A stretch of 64,000 bases of DNA from Marsupella aquatica (GCA_973895155.1 OZ316896.1:22940001-23004000); one strand, 5' to 3'; numbered from the stretch's first letter, positions 34,629 through 46,495 are shown. Notes: generated by a model from the letters alone, not told the origin. Program-made: numbers and translations.

Positions 34629-37600
34629 TCAAATTGAACACCTGCACACAATAAACTAGATTGGTCAAAGACATGAATCAGTGTACAAGAATGTCACAAA
34701 GTGCCTTTTCACAGAGTTTTGAGATTGAGGGACCAACATCAAGTGAGGACGACCACCTCATAAAACATTAGCATCTGCGCTTTTAATTTGCTTACCTAGA
34801 ACTTTAGGAGTACAGGTTCAATTCAACCACACTCGGATTTCCTCTGCAGTCAATAAAGTTGCAATTAGAATTAAACCAGCACAACCAACAATCTACCCAA
34901 TGTAACTATTCTCTTCCAATGAGTGTCTTTAGTGTCTTCAATAAACAGATAAATATTGGCAGTGAAAGAAAATTACCTGTCCGCTGAATCCAAAATTGCT
35001 TGATAAGTGTTAGGGGCAAGCTTGAACCCTGGTGATCCCCTCAGTATTTTTGTTGGCACAAGTCCAAATTTTATGTGAATCACGGATGCCACATCGGCAT
35101 AGCTAATGCTAGATTTGTCGTTACGAACAAAGCAAGTCGGATGCCTGCCATATTGCTGAAACCAAGTGCCTGCCAAAACTCGATCGCCCTTATAAAATTC
35201 AGCGGAATAGTCGTCTATGAAATCATTTTCAACAACATGAGCCTTTTTTGTACACAAAAGAACGTAGAATTCTGCTTTCCAAATGTTGTCTTCTTCAGCC
35301 TTCACAGCAAAATAGTCACCCACTTCAACTAGATCACCAATGTAGCCCTCGTAATCACAGGTCTCACTATCCAACCCGCCACCCATGTCTTCAATAATGG
35401 ATGCAATCTCTCCAGCATTTGGGGTACACATAATCTACCTCCCACGGTAGAACATGAGCCTGATTTTCACAGAGTTCTTGACTTTCTGGATGAAGTGCAC
35501 AGTTGATGCAGAAGCAAGCCAATTCTCTACATTTCAGCATCATGGGATTGTCAGGGCTATATCCCAAAAAGCAATGCTTTTGTCTCACACCTTTGATAGG
35601 CAAACATTATAGGCCTGAACTCCGCTCCACCTCTTGCACACCGACCTCCCAGAAAAAATGCCTCACACCCTGCTTCTTGTCATACTCCATTTGCTTTCCT
35701 AGGCAAAACCGTTCCTTAAGAAACTCGACCACATCCTTGGCACCCTCCATTGGATGCCCTCCTTCTTTCCGCAACTGCTCCGTTCGAAGAGCTTGCTTCA
35801 CCCCACCTCCTAGTCCATCCTGTGGAAGCAAGCATACAACAAAAATGCATCAAATCCTGCACGCTAAAAACTTCAAAGCTATCGCATAAATCAGCACGTA
35901 AAAATGTAACACTATTACATACTATAGACAATGAAGCAAAAAAAGGGTCTGGCAAGTAATTACTTGTACACCTTTCCCATGCCCCGAGGCATGGAAACAC
36001 CACATTAGTGGGACCCCATAGTCATGATTGTATTTTGCCACATAGGAAAAAGGGCGGCAAGCTTTAAACTGTGCTGCACACCCGTCTGACCACATAATGT
36101 GATTGTCTACAAAAATCTCTTTCTCTTTCATCCACTTCCAATGGAAATCCAAGCTGTGTTGCACAAAGAAGGTATCATGGCTATTGTCATCTGAAATAAA
36201 GAAGTGGTAATCAGCCTCAATAAATCTGGTGATCCTCTGGCCCATTTTGTTGTACACCACAGGATCCTCCTCCTCCTTGTCATACTGGTGCCGGTAGGTG
36301 ATCAGAACAAGAATAGTGACCTGTCTATTATCCCAGTGAAGGGATTGTACCTCATCTTGCGTTGCAAACGTGTAGTTCTCTGCAAAGTCAATCGAACTCA
36401 CTATGGTGCCTTTAGGAAAGGACTTGAGACAATTCTGGTACTGCTCAGCTTGCCATCTAGCATAGAAGTCATGTTTTATAAACGTTTCTATAGTAGCTGT
36501 TACTTTTTCCATAAACACCACCATTGAGGTGACTTTAGTTACTAATCTAAGCCTCTTTCTAACCTTGGAAATCTCTGCATCATCACGATTCTGGACTTTC
36601 TTCTTTTTGGCACTCTTTGGCTTTGGTAAATCATCCAGGTTAACATACTCATATGTTTGCCACACCACAAACTCATCCTCTTCATCCACTCTTTCCTCCC
36701 ACGGACACAACTCTAACAATCCTGGCCCACAGATCTCACAACTACCTAGTAAACAGTCCCTCTTGTGCCAAAGATCATCCTCTCCTTTCTTACATAAGGT
36801 CTGTGCGCACCACTCTCTCACAGAGCATTGTGTATACTTGTGAGCTTTGCAAGGTTCATCATAACTATTCAGACTCACATGAGTAGTGGTACTGCAAGTA
36901 CCGTCGACAACACTACCATCAATACTATGACTCACTCCAGCAACAATTATAGGGGAACAAACTACACATTGACATGTGCAACCCACAGGATGTTGAGCTT
37001 GTCGTTGCTTGGCAAAGGCTTTGCAAAGTAGGTGCATCTCAACATGTTGCTTACAACAGCAGACATCCCTATCTTTCATTGTACGTATGAAGTAAGGTTT
37101 GAGGGCTTGAAAAGATCGCAAACCGATAGTGTAAGCTTTATGTTCTTTCTTCAGCCATTCCTGGAACTTGGAAAAATACTCTGCCTGTCACCATGTGCAA
37201 CATAAGTGAACAAAATGAGTAGTGCACAAAATAAACCAATATTGATTACAGACTTGCACTACTACACTTGCAAACTTACTACACGATTAGAAATGAGATG
37301 CACTACTACATAATTAGCAATTACCTCAGTATCCTCAAGGCGGTGAGTCCTGTGCTCCACATATTCATTCTTTGCAATCCTTTTTCGTACAAAATCCTTC
37401 TTGCCTGGATCAGGCCTGGTAAGCGCCTCCCAGAACCACGCAACATCACCTCGAATCTCCAGAGAAAGGCGATCACTCCTTTCCTTTCGCTGACCCATTG
37501 GAAAACGCAGTGTTGCATCACCATCTAGCAGAATTCTTTTCTTACTAGCAGCATACACAGATGCCCTTTTGATACACAATGCTCGAGCAAGAGAAGATTG

Positions 37601-38533
37601 GTATCTTGCATCCACAATCTTGGGACCTATAAAAGAAGATAGTAGAATATCTTTGGCTGCTTTATGATCTTTACGCCTTGCATACTTGACTATTTTCAAA
37701 GTGTTCTTTATATCATCGATAGCTGTACTCCATGACAGATCCGCTTTAGGGCAGCCTAGTGAAGTGGGGTGCAATTGAACCATTCCCTTATGAGTCCAGA
37801 AACGCTCCATGATGATCTTCTTAGCAGCAAAATTATGTCGTCTTGTTAATTCGGAAAAGTGCTTTACCATCCCAGTGACAACTTGGGTCTGGCTACGGAC
37901 ACTTCTGTTTGGGATATCAGAGGCATCATAATTCTCGATTACCTCACCAAGTAGACACCGCTTCCTCAAACGAGACTTCTGTTGTCTCCTTCTAGCTGAT
38001 GCACGCATAGCCTCTTGAGTTGCCACCCCTGTTGCATCTCCAAAAGACTGATCATTTGCACTGCACTCCTCCGCTGATCTCAACCTGGACTCCAAATCAA
38101 TAGTTTGATTCTGCAAGTCATGAATTTGGTATTCCAAAGTTGCAAACTCCCCAGCCAATTGTAGCCGAATTTCATCCTTGAAGTTGTCAGCCTGCTCTCT
38201 TGCATTAGCAAGCAGCTTCTCTGCCTCTATTGCAGCCTCTCGTCCAGCCTGAACAAGCAGCTTCTCCGCCTCTATGGTAGCCTTGTGTCTAGCTTGAGCA
38301 ATCAACTGCTCTACCTCTATTGCAGCCTTGTGTCTAGCCTTAGCAAGCAACTTCTCGGCCTCTATGGCAGCCTCCTGAATCACCAGCTTCTCTGCCTGCC
38401 CCTGAGCATCTTGTAAAGTTTCTTTGGCATGTGTTCTTACTGCATTCACTGCTTGCCCTGCCCTACGCTCTCTTCTCTTAAAATTTTGTCGGTCTCTTTT
38501 GGCTTTCGCTGCTTCATCCCAAACACTACTCAT
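34629..38533 (-). pseudogene. Transposase-like gene of the 11.8-kb element, damaged
   Basis: Exons on the minus strand: 38533-37325, 37184-35970, 35819 to about 34974, and 34641-34629. Introns are GT..AG and the first three exons join in phase 0. Exon 1 (403 codons, ATG at 38533) has four AIEAEKLLAKARHKA-like coiled-coil repeats, then a basic helix region (ASARRRQQKSRLRKRCLLGE). Exon 2 (405 codons) has a Cys/His-rich region (DVCCCKQHVEMHLLCKAF..CTCQCVVC..CEICG), then SSIDFAENYTFATQDEVQSL and IMWSDGCAAQFKACRPF. Exon 3 starts DGLGGGVKQALRTEQL. The D of IDFAENY, the D of WSDG and the D of DGLGG fit the spacing logic of an RNase H-fold D..D..D/E transposase. The C-terminal 150 residues form another module. 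Lesions: in-frame TAA at 35607 (probably CAA to TAA) and a frameshift near 35430. The function as transposase is inferred from the motif set and from the flanking inverted repeats. Confidence 0.65.
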
Positions 38534-38839
38534 GATGTTGGGTTAACACCATGAGATCATGTGTGAGGGTAGAGATTCACCCTACTTCAACCGCCCTTGA
38601 GCTACAATGTTTGTTCTCCTAAACATAGAGTAATGCCACAGAGTAATGAAGGTCTAAACGTAGAGTAATGCCGCAGCTTCCTGTCGCAGAGTAAGGAACA
38701 TTCACTACGAGGTCAGATGTTTACAGTCCTTATCCCTTAGACCACAATGCATGGCAATGCGACGCAAAACGCAACATTGAAGCTCCAAACAGGAGCAAAA
38801 GAAGGTGAATGTCGAACACGAAAAGGACAAGGTAACACA

Positions 38840-39115
38840 AAAGTTCTGCAACGCGATGTCCGCGCTTGTTTCTCTCAATGTCTGGGCTTGTTTCTTGCAA
38901 GAAAAACTTACAAGTATAGTGCGTCTGTGAGTACCACTAAATTTCTGCAACATACGCAATGTTTGGGCTTGTTTCTCGCAAGAAAAACTTACTTGGTATA
39001 GTGCATCCGTGAGTACCACCAAATTTCTGCATCGCAATGTCGGGGCAGCTTGTTTCCCTCAAGAAAAAACTTACTCAAGATTAAGAAAAACTTACAGGTG
39101 TAGTGCGTCCACGAG
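38840..39115 (-). repeat. Three imperfect ~90-bp repeats upstream of the transposase start
   Basis: TTCTGCA(A/T)C..CAATGT..GGGCTTGTTTC, CAAGAAAAACTTAC and TATAGTGCGTC(T/C)GTGAGTACCA recur, starting near 38842, 38941 and 39025. They lie 0.3-0.6 kb 5' of the transposase ATG and 0.4-0.6 kb from the right terminus, where promoter elements or transposase-binding sites would be expected. Confidence 0.65.
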
Positions 39116-39473
39116 TATATGACACGTAACGATGTTTGTAGAAGGACTCACGACCTAACGCGCCATGTACAATGGACTTGGGAACTTGCATAGAGTTCAA
39201 ACCATAGGGTCAACACGAGTTACGAGGTATTTGAATTCCAAGAAAGTACTACTTAAGCTTAGTACCTTAAGTGACAATGTCGGCTGTGGGTAGTGAAGGG
39301 CAACACCAAGGAAATCATCACCTTTACTTCTTGGGCTACACAGTAATGCTTGTCTAATCTTGGCCACCCATTCAGATACATCTGAGCCCTTCCATGGTCC
39401 TTTTTGGTCCTTGTACATTTCAAGTACCATCCTCTATGGTATTTGAAATGTGACATTTGTGACATCAAATAAT

Positions 39474-39498
39474 ACCCCCTCTAGCTTGCTTTTGGCCA
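39474..39498 (-). repeat. Right terminal inverted repeat of the transposon
   Basis: Exact 25-bp reverse complement of 27677-27701. AGGT follows when the terminus is taken as GGCC. Confidence 0.8.
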
Positions 39499-41329
39499 GG
39501 TACGGGTGTTGGGATTGGTGAGGGCGCTGGGTGGCAAGGTCCACCATTCACTTTAAGTAAATTTTCAGTAATCTTGGCAAAAGTTTATATTTTAGTTTTA
39601 AATGAAAGCCAAAAGAGGAGCAAACCTTGGTTTTATGGCAAGATATTGAATGTCAAATAGTTTCAAAACAGATTTGGTTTTTTGGTGCTCATTAGAAATT
39701 GCTTGGAATTTGTCCAATAAGCCCAATTTCACTAGGAAATGAGATCTACAAATTTTCAAAGACATAGTATATCATTTTTAACTTAGCATGGATAAGATAT
39801 ACATAGTCCGAGAAAAATGGAGGATTTCACTCAAATCCAAATCCATCCAGGTTGGAAAAGTCTCATTTTTCCCATATCTCACTGATTGGTGTAATATGTC
39901 CCATCAAGAACTATATTACATAGTTGCGCCACTTTTTAGAGTGGACGCCATTCAAATTTGCAGCCCGGCAAAAAAATTAAAAACTCTGGTCAAAGGTAAG
40001 CAATGAAGCCAAAGTGTGAATTGAGTTTAGTGTGACTCACAAAAAGTTGCACCAGTGCCCAAGACAAGCAAGAATAATCACACGAGACAAAAAAAAGAAG
40101 CGAAAGACTTTAACACAATGCAAAAGAGTCAATGCACGAGGATCAAGGAGGATACATCCATATATACAAGTAAGTATTGTAATACTCACATGCAAGTTTG
40201 TATTGTACATATTCATTTCTACATATTCAATATTGTGTGTGTCACCTGCTTATCAAACAATTTACACGACAAATACATATTTCCTTCTACTAAAATTGTT
40301 TGTTATCGTATGATGGGAACATGGAGGGACGCTTATTCAGATTCTATTGCACGTAGGATGAGTATGTTTATTTCCGCTCCCGAAAATGTAAGTTTTGATC
40401 AAGTCTACCGACTAACCTCTCAAGTCCCATGGACTACACCACACACACTCCTGCTGGTCGCTGGTGGAGTGTTGTCACCACCCCTCCTACTCGCATGGTT
40501 GACCAATCCGTGCAAGGATTCCTTAGACACTTCTTGGGGAAAGAACACAATCGTGACACAGAAAGATAACGCCACACCAAAACTTCAGGAATCAAACCAA
40601 ATCCATATCTTTTGGTAAAAACAAATCATAACACATTGCAAGGACAACCCTGCCTCCTGTTGTCTGCCTAACTCCTGCCTCACTCGGACAAGTGCTACGC
40701 CTCTACCTCACTACTCTGGCTCGATTCTTCTGGCTATGAGATAACTTCCCTAAACAAACACTAGACTAAGTTCCCCACTTTGCTCACTATGGGGCTCCCC
40801 CTAAATACCAAAAAATTACACCAAAGCACCCCTCACGGGGTCACAACGATGGCGGCTACCCAAGCGGTGCCGCTAAAACCTTACACAAGAAATCCCTAAC
40901 CTAAAACATGCAGCACACACATGCTCCTAAAACCCTAATCTAACTACGGGACCGACAGTGCCTTTGACGGTGCCAACCAACAAACCGCAATCTGTAGTCT
41001 CGGGGAAGTGAGGAGGCCTCCCATGGTCGAAACCTCAAATATTTCAAACTACTCCCTTGAGGGGAGCCCTGGATAGCCTTGCTCCTCTTGATCACGGTTC
41101 CGTAAATGGCATTCAAAACGTATCCCGAACGGCCGAGTTACGGGATTCTCAATCCGTAAATCGCAAAAACTCCTAGACTCATAACGTAACTAGCCATCTT
41201 GGCTCTGTTTGGGGAGCGCTGCACCTTGCCAAAATCAGCTTCCCGAGCTCCTTCCAACAAGCCCATGAGTTGACCCTTCCTAGTTATGTCAAAAATCAAA
41301 ATCTGTACGGCTAACATCCGTACAGCCAA
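39499..41329. other. No gene I can support
   Basis: The 187-codon plus-strand frame at 40055-40618 has a low-complexity, Lys/Thr-rich start and no motif. An overlapping plus-strand frame in another register covers the same bases, so it is probably chance. Confidence 0.35.
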
Positions 41330-43095
41330 CTAATCCTCAGTCCTCGGAATCACTAACGGTGTCAAGACTCCATCCCCGGGAATCATTGCTTGCCTCACTA
41401 TCTCCTTGGGTGGTTGCAGCACTTCCTCCCCTCTTCTTCACCTGTGTGGTCCATCTAGACGTTTGGCTCGGGGTTCCCTGCTTCCGCATTGTCGCCAACT
41501 AAGGCTTGCCAAGCCTTGATGTACCCGTGACCGATGGTGTCCTTCCACAACGTTGCCTCCTCACCACCCCGTAATTACAAAAGCAAGACTTGGCCCGTGG
41601 CCATAGGAGTTCCCAGGGTCATAGATCTGGGTGGCATCCCTGGTATTCCTGTGGCGTCGTGACTTGGTTGCACCTCCCGTAATGACTTACGGGCCTCCCT
41701 CAACTTCTTTTCCAGGCTCTTACACTTCTCCATGTTCTTCCTTGCTGCCTCCAACATGGGCCGTACTTCTCCGTCACTTCCTTCACTACCATCTCAATAG
41801 CCTTGGAAACCAAGTTGGGGGAGAGAGTGGGACTAGGTGGGCAGGGGCTCTTCCTCTTCCCCATCCTCAAGGTATCGCTTCTCTTTGCCCTAGCATCAAA
41901 AATCCCCACTTGGCTTTGTAGCTCCGTAGCTCCGTAACGTGTTTCCTCAATTTTTCCATCTCCCCAGAGATCTGCTTCTGCTTAGCCAACTCCTCCCTCA
42001 AGGTTCCCACCTCCAGTGCTTCTTTGGCCTTGGTGGACAACGCTCCGTGCAATTGAGAAATCTGTACTTGGGGCTTCCTTTAGTACTCTATTCCTCTTTA
42101 GCCTTGATAATATCCTTCAATGCTTGGTTACTCAGTCCCTACCTTGGCATTTGCTTGGTTGAGGGCCTCTCTCAAGGTCTGGCATAGCTTCAGCCCCTCA
42201 TGCACTCCGTCACGAAAATCCCGTAACTCAACCAAGTACACGTCCGGCAAATCAGATGGTGGCTCCTTAGTTAAGTCTCCCAATTAAGATGGTCATGGTT
42301 ATCTTACGGATCTCCGTGGTGAATGGTGGCACGGCCTCCCCCTCTGATGGGAGGATGAGTCCCTCTGCTCTAGCCAAGAGAAAGGCTCCCATCAAATGGA
42401 TACTCCCCCCGGGTTTCACACTCTCGGGATCCAGGGCCAACGCTTTCTTTAATCCAAAGTACCACCATCCGTAGGCATGCTTTGGGTGGTTTTTGATGTC
42501 GTTGGCAATAGCCAACTGATCTCCACTTACCACTCCGGATTGGCCACGGCAAAGCACCCGTTGGTGTATCTTGGCCACAAATCCCTTATACCCTGGTTCC
42601 CTGAAGGATGAGAGGAGAATGTTGGTTACGGAGGTGGGATCCTTCACCACCTCCACAAGCTTCTCCAATGAGAGTACCCATGTGGTTCCATTAGTTGAAA
42701 TGAGAAGTCCTGGTTATCAAGAAACAACAATTGGGCTAGTTCGGTGTTGGGGATCAAATGTTGTGTGCATTGAAAGTGGATTCCCTCCGTCCGCAACTCA
42801 TACCTACCCAAATGTCCCAACTCCTACCCGGGGGGATTCTGATCTCCAACCTCATGAAATCCGTCAGACCGGTGGCCTGAAATATCTCCTTGCACTCCTC
42901 CATCACTTTGGCAGAAGTCCGGGGGTATACTCTCCAATAAACTTTCTTTGCAACGGATGCGTTACAGTTGTCCGGTACGATACTCATGGCTGCTAGTCTT
43001 CTCTCTTTCTCCTCTACAATTTGTGACGCAATGTAGTTCCGGTAAGCGGCCTTGTATCTATGGATACGGGCTGCACTGAACTCTGGTTTCTCCAA
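41330..43095 (-). pseudogene. Decayed mobile-element protein, gag-like with coiled coil
   Basis: Successive minus-strand segments in shifting frames read as one protein. 43095-42754 gives EFSAARIHRYKAAYRNYIAS and RIPPGRSWDIWVGMSCGRRE. 42668-42267 gives KDPTSVTNILLSSFREPGYK and HPKHAYGWWYFGLKKALALD. 42052-41867 gives a coiled coil, LREELAKQKQISGEMEKLRK. At least three frameshifts and several stops separate them. An ordered, largely helical protein with a coiled coil and no enzyme motif fits a retroelement gag or a similar structural protein, but I cannot identify it. No reverse transcriptase or integrase is visible nearby. The MITE copy at 43175 lies just upstream. Confidence 0.4.
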
Positions 43096-43174
43096 CGATG
43101 ATCATTCACATTCAGCTCAGAGAAATCATCCCGTCACCCATAAGTAAACCCAATGCAATCCTTGGCCCGACAAG

Positions 43175-43479
43175 CCCGGGGTCCTCACTTCTTTTCTTCC
43201 GACCCATCACGCGCGAATAAGTATAGGGTTTTTTATTGGGTTTAGTGAAATACTTTTAAATTTTTGTTGAAGAACATTAGGGTTATTTTAATACAATTTT
43301 GAGAATTATAAGAATCATAGGGTTTTTTATTATCAAATATGGAAATATTCTTGGAATATTCCATTAAGTTAGGGGTAAAAAAATTCCTAAAAAAACTTTA
43401 TTGACTTAACTTTTAGGGTGTTTATTCCCCCAAAACTTTGAGCGTGATACGGGACACCCCTTGGATTGAGGCCCCCGAG
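43175..43479 (+). mobile_element. MITE, copy 2 (305 bp, perfect 8-bp target duplication)
   Basis: Same termini as copy 1 (CCCGGGGTCCTCACTT and GATTGAGGCCCCCGAG). It is flanked by CCGACAAG at 43167-43174 and at 43480-43487, an exact 8-bp duplication. That fixes both ends of the element and shows insertion by a cut-and-paste transposase. Confidence 0.9.
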
Positions 43480-43487
43480 CCGACAAG

Positions 43488-45487
43488 CCCCTGTAACACG
43501 TTTGGATGTCCACCTCTAGACCCCAGAGAAACTGTCACTAAGAGTAGCACGGACCCGGCAACAATCTCTCAACCCCCCGTTTCCCTTGGCCCGAACAGCC
43601 CCCCAACACGTTACCGGAGTGGCTCTACCTCTCCCACAAGTGTGCCCAATTGCCGCCCGACACACAGATCTCAACCACAATGAACACTTAAGTCCTCCCA
43701 AAGAGCTTTTGAAATCAAAAGGAACGAGAAGTTTTGGAAGTGAGGAGAGAAGCAAAAAGAAGCTTTCGGCCGTGGGAGGGGAAAGGAAAAAAACCACTTT
43801 AGGAAAGGGGTACAATAACCCTGCGCTCCCTCTCCCAGCTCTTATACACGGCCAGGATTGCCTCCCCATCGCACCTGCTCCCCCCTCTCCAAGAATCAAG
43901 GGATTTTTAATTCCTCCCGATCCTTCCAACTCCTTTGGGGCCTCCCCCGGGTGCGGGGAGCACCTTAAAAAATGGGGCAGCCCTTTATTATCCCTCCCCA
44001 ACGCCTGCTCCTCCTGAGGTCCCAGTACCTGCCTCCAAGGGTCGGGGAGCATTTACTCCCCTCCTCCCCATGTGACACCTGCCTCCCTGGCCTCCTTGCT
44101 ATTGGCTCACGGCTGCCCCAGCATGCAACCCTATGGGCCTACTTAATTTATGGCTGGTCTGACTCGCTCCCTGGTCCCGGGAGCTTCTAATGGCCCCCCT
44201 AAGGCGTCCCTGCTGGGGGGTCACTATATGGAGGGCCATACATCACATGCGATGTTTTAGGGTTTGACCCCCTAACTTATAAGTGAATTGTTTTTGTTAC
44301 AAAACCCTTCTTTCTTTAAATTTTGTCATTTTTTATTAAAAAACCCCTAAAAACTTTAAAGAAAGTATTTTTTACAATTAAATAGGTCTATGTGTTCTTT
44401 AAAGTAGACCAATCATTAAAACATGCCCTATGTGTTTTTCCACCAAACTTTGGAAGTCTTCCGCCACACCCATTTAAATGGGCCTATACTTTGTCGCACG
44501 TGATGTGCCACTTCCATGGAAGTGACCCCCCGCGCCTCCCTGGTATCGGGGGATTGACTCTCCTTCGTACCTGTCCCCAAAATCTAGGGCTTTAAGCCCC
44601 CGTCGCGGCTCCCTCCTTCTCGCTCCCTGCTCCTCCTGTGCCCAGCTCGCAGCTGCCTCGACACGCAGCCCTATGGGCTGCCGGGGTCGTCTCCCTCCGG
44701 CTCACCCCCCTTATTTAGGGCTCCGCCTTGGTCTTGTTGCGCCCCCCAGCTCCCGACTTCCTCTTGCCACTCCCGATAGTCTACTGCCGCAGCTGGGGTC
44801 GCCTTCAGGCCGGCTCTCCTCTAGGCCGGCTTGCTGCCGGCCGCCCCTGACTTGCCCTCCACTCCGCTTGCTGCCGCTGCCGGGTCCGTCTCGCCCAGGC
44901 CGGCTCCCCTAGGCCGTCTTGCCGCCAGGCCGTCCTGCTGCTGGGGTGGGGTTCCCTTATTATACTTGGGGTTTTAAACCACCCTAATTTTTTTTTAAAA
45001 AGTCCTCCCTCACACAGGAGTTAGATTGTCGGGGTTAAGGAAACTATGTTTGGGGTACCCCCTGGCTCCTCGTGACGCCCTCCCCCTGCACTATGGGCAC
45101 ATGGTCGCGTCTTATTTACGTAGTCATGAAGAAAAATAAAAATAAGTTGGACACAGGGTATTTACATGAGCATTATTTACATTACAGACACTCCGTAACC
45201 CCTTAAGGTTGGTCTTTGGGGACGGGAACCCCGTCACAGTGTGCATCATAATTTTGTGTAATACTGGTAAGAGTAGTTTAATTGATAATAATATTTAGTC
45301 ACTAGATCAATAAAAACTATTCTCCCAATATTTGTGGTGATTTTTACAGTCATTTACAGTGTCATTTTCAATGCCAAAAAACACAAATAATAAGACCCAA
45401 AGACATAGTGAAGCGCATGGCACGGGTGTTGATGACAAGGTGTCGGGCGAGGGGCACACTCGCAATGTAGGGTAGCCCCTTGATCCA
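43488..45487. other. No gene recognised; partly GC-rich
   Basis: 43.5-44.2 and 44.5-44.95 kb are C-rich, with long frames open on both strands (Pro, Ser, Arg, Leu-rich). AGGCCGGCT and GGCCGTC words repeat at 44810-44940. I treat the frames as a composition effect. Confidence 0.4.
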
Positions 45488-45530
45488 CATGGGTGGGGAA
45501 GGGGGGGGGGGGGGCGGCGGCGAATGAGTG
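45488..45530. repeat. Poly-G tract
   Basis: A G-run of 14 within a longer purine stretch followed by CGGCGGCG. The minus-strand open frame over it is low-complexity. Confidence 0.8.
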
Positions 45531-45779
45531 GGGTGATGGTGAATGTGAAATAGAGGAAACCAAAAATAGGAAAAAGGGGAAAAGGGGGAGGTTAAGGTTT
45601 AAAAGGAACATAAGAAAAAAAGAGGGAAAAAAACCTCTCATTTTGCTATACTTTTGTGGTTGTCATATAGCTAGTCTTTTGTGCAATGACATCTTTTATT
45701 CAAGAATTTTTTTGTGCAAGGAGAAAAAAGAAAAAAAGAAAAGGAAACTTTTGTGGCTACCGTAGCCACTATTTTGCAC

Positions 45780-46495
45780 AATGATATCTTTCACGCAACA
45801 AAAGTTTTTTTGCAATAATATATGTTTAGCATTTTTTTTATTCGACTATATCTTTTGCACCACAATCTATTTCTCAACAACATCTTAACCAAACAACATC
45901 TTTTATGCAACGCACGGGGATTGAAAGGATACCGACATAATGGTCATCTTTGCTAAACACTAAACCTGAAACCGATAATATAACGTTGTGCCAATTTATA
46001 GAGTGGTTGTCATTCAAATGCAGGGGCATTTTGAGTAAAAAAAGAAAAACAATGAAAAAGACTCTGACTCTTTCTCTCCTTGACTTTTTATTTCAAAACA
46101 TCTTTCACATAACGACAACTTGGATGAAACAACACCTTCGTTCTTATAACATCTTTTACTTCACGATATCTTTGGCAAAATGACACCTTTTTCTTAACAA
46201 CATATTTCATATAATGGCATCTTTGGCAAAATGATTTCTTTTTTCTTAATGACATCTTTTTACTTCATGACATCTTTCACATAACAACATCTTGAGCAAC
46301 ACGACATCTTTTGTGCAACGCACGGGTATTTTCCCTCAACAATATCTTGGCCGACACAACATCTTTTGTCTCCACAACTTCTTGGCCGACACGACATATT
46401 TTCTCTCAACGACCTCTTGGCCGACACAACATCTTTTTTTCTCAACGGCATCTTGGCCAACATGACTTGTTTTGTGCAATGCACGGGTATTGAGT
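45780..46495. repeat. Degenerate ACATCTT satellite with TGCAACGCACGGG blocks
   Basis: ACGACATCTTTT, CAACAACATCTT and CTTGGCCGACACGACAT recur every 20-45 bases. The motif TGCAACGCACGGGTATT (TGCAATGCACGGG in one) occurs at about 45907, 46315 and 46476. Frames across it encode repeated Thr/Ser/Trp/Pro-Thr-Arg and are not genes. Confidence 0.75.

Larger units (their letters stand above)
27677..39498. mobile_element. 11.8-kb DNA transposon with two convergent genes
   Basis: The ends are a perfect 25-bp inverted repeat, TGGCCAAAAGCAAGCTAGAG plus GGGGT. A loosely matching TTATTTGA follows inside. Counting the repeat from GGCC leaves AGGT directly outside both ends, a possible 4-bp target duplication. 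Inside lie a plus-strand RING/coiled-coil gene (28.4-31.2 kb), a second plus-strand frame (32.0-32.6 kb), a minus-strand transposase-like gene (34.6-38.5 kb), and two pentamer-based tandem arrays between the genes. Short repeats stand upstream of the transposase start. I cannot assign it to a named superfamily; it does not show the motifs I know for hAT, MULE, CACTA, PIF or Helitron. Both genes carry lesions, so this copy is probably inactive. Confidence 0.75.

Noticed and set aside
40055-40618. 187-aa plus-strand ORF
   Set aside because: Low-complexity start, and an alternative frame is open over the same bases; no motif.
25865-43479. The two 300-bp direct repeats as LTRs of one 17.6-kb retrotransposon with the DNA transposon nested inside and the gag-like frame next to one LTR
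   Set aside because: Each copy has its own, different 8-bp target duplication and inverted termini, which is the signature of two separate MITE insertions. No primer-binding site or pol gene was seen.
43438-44190. Several long ORFs on both strands in the C-rich block
   Set aside because: Open on both strands because of few A/T-rich stops; Pro/Ser-rich, without motifs or splice-site support.
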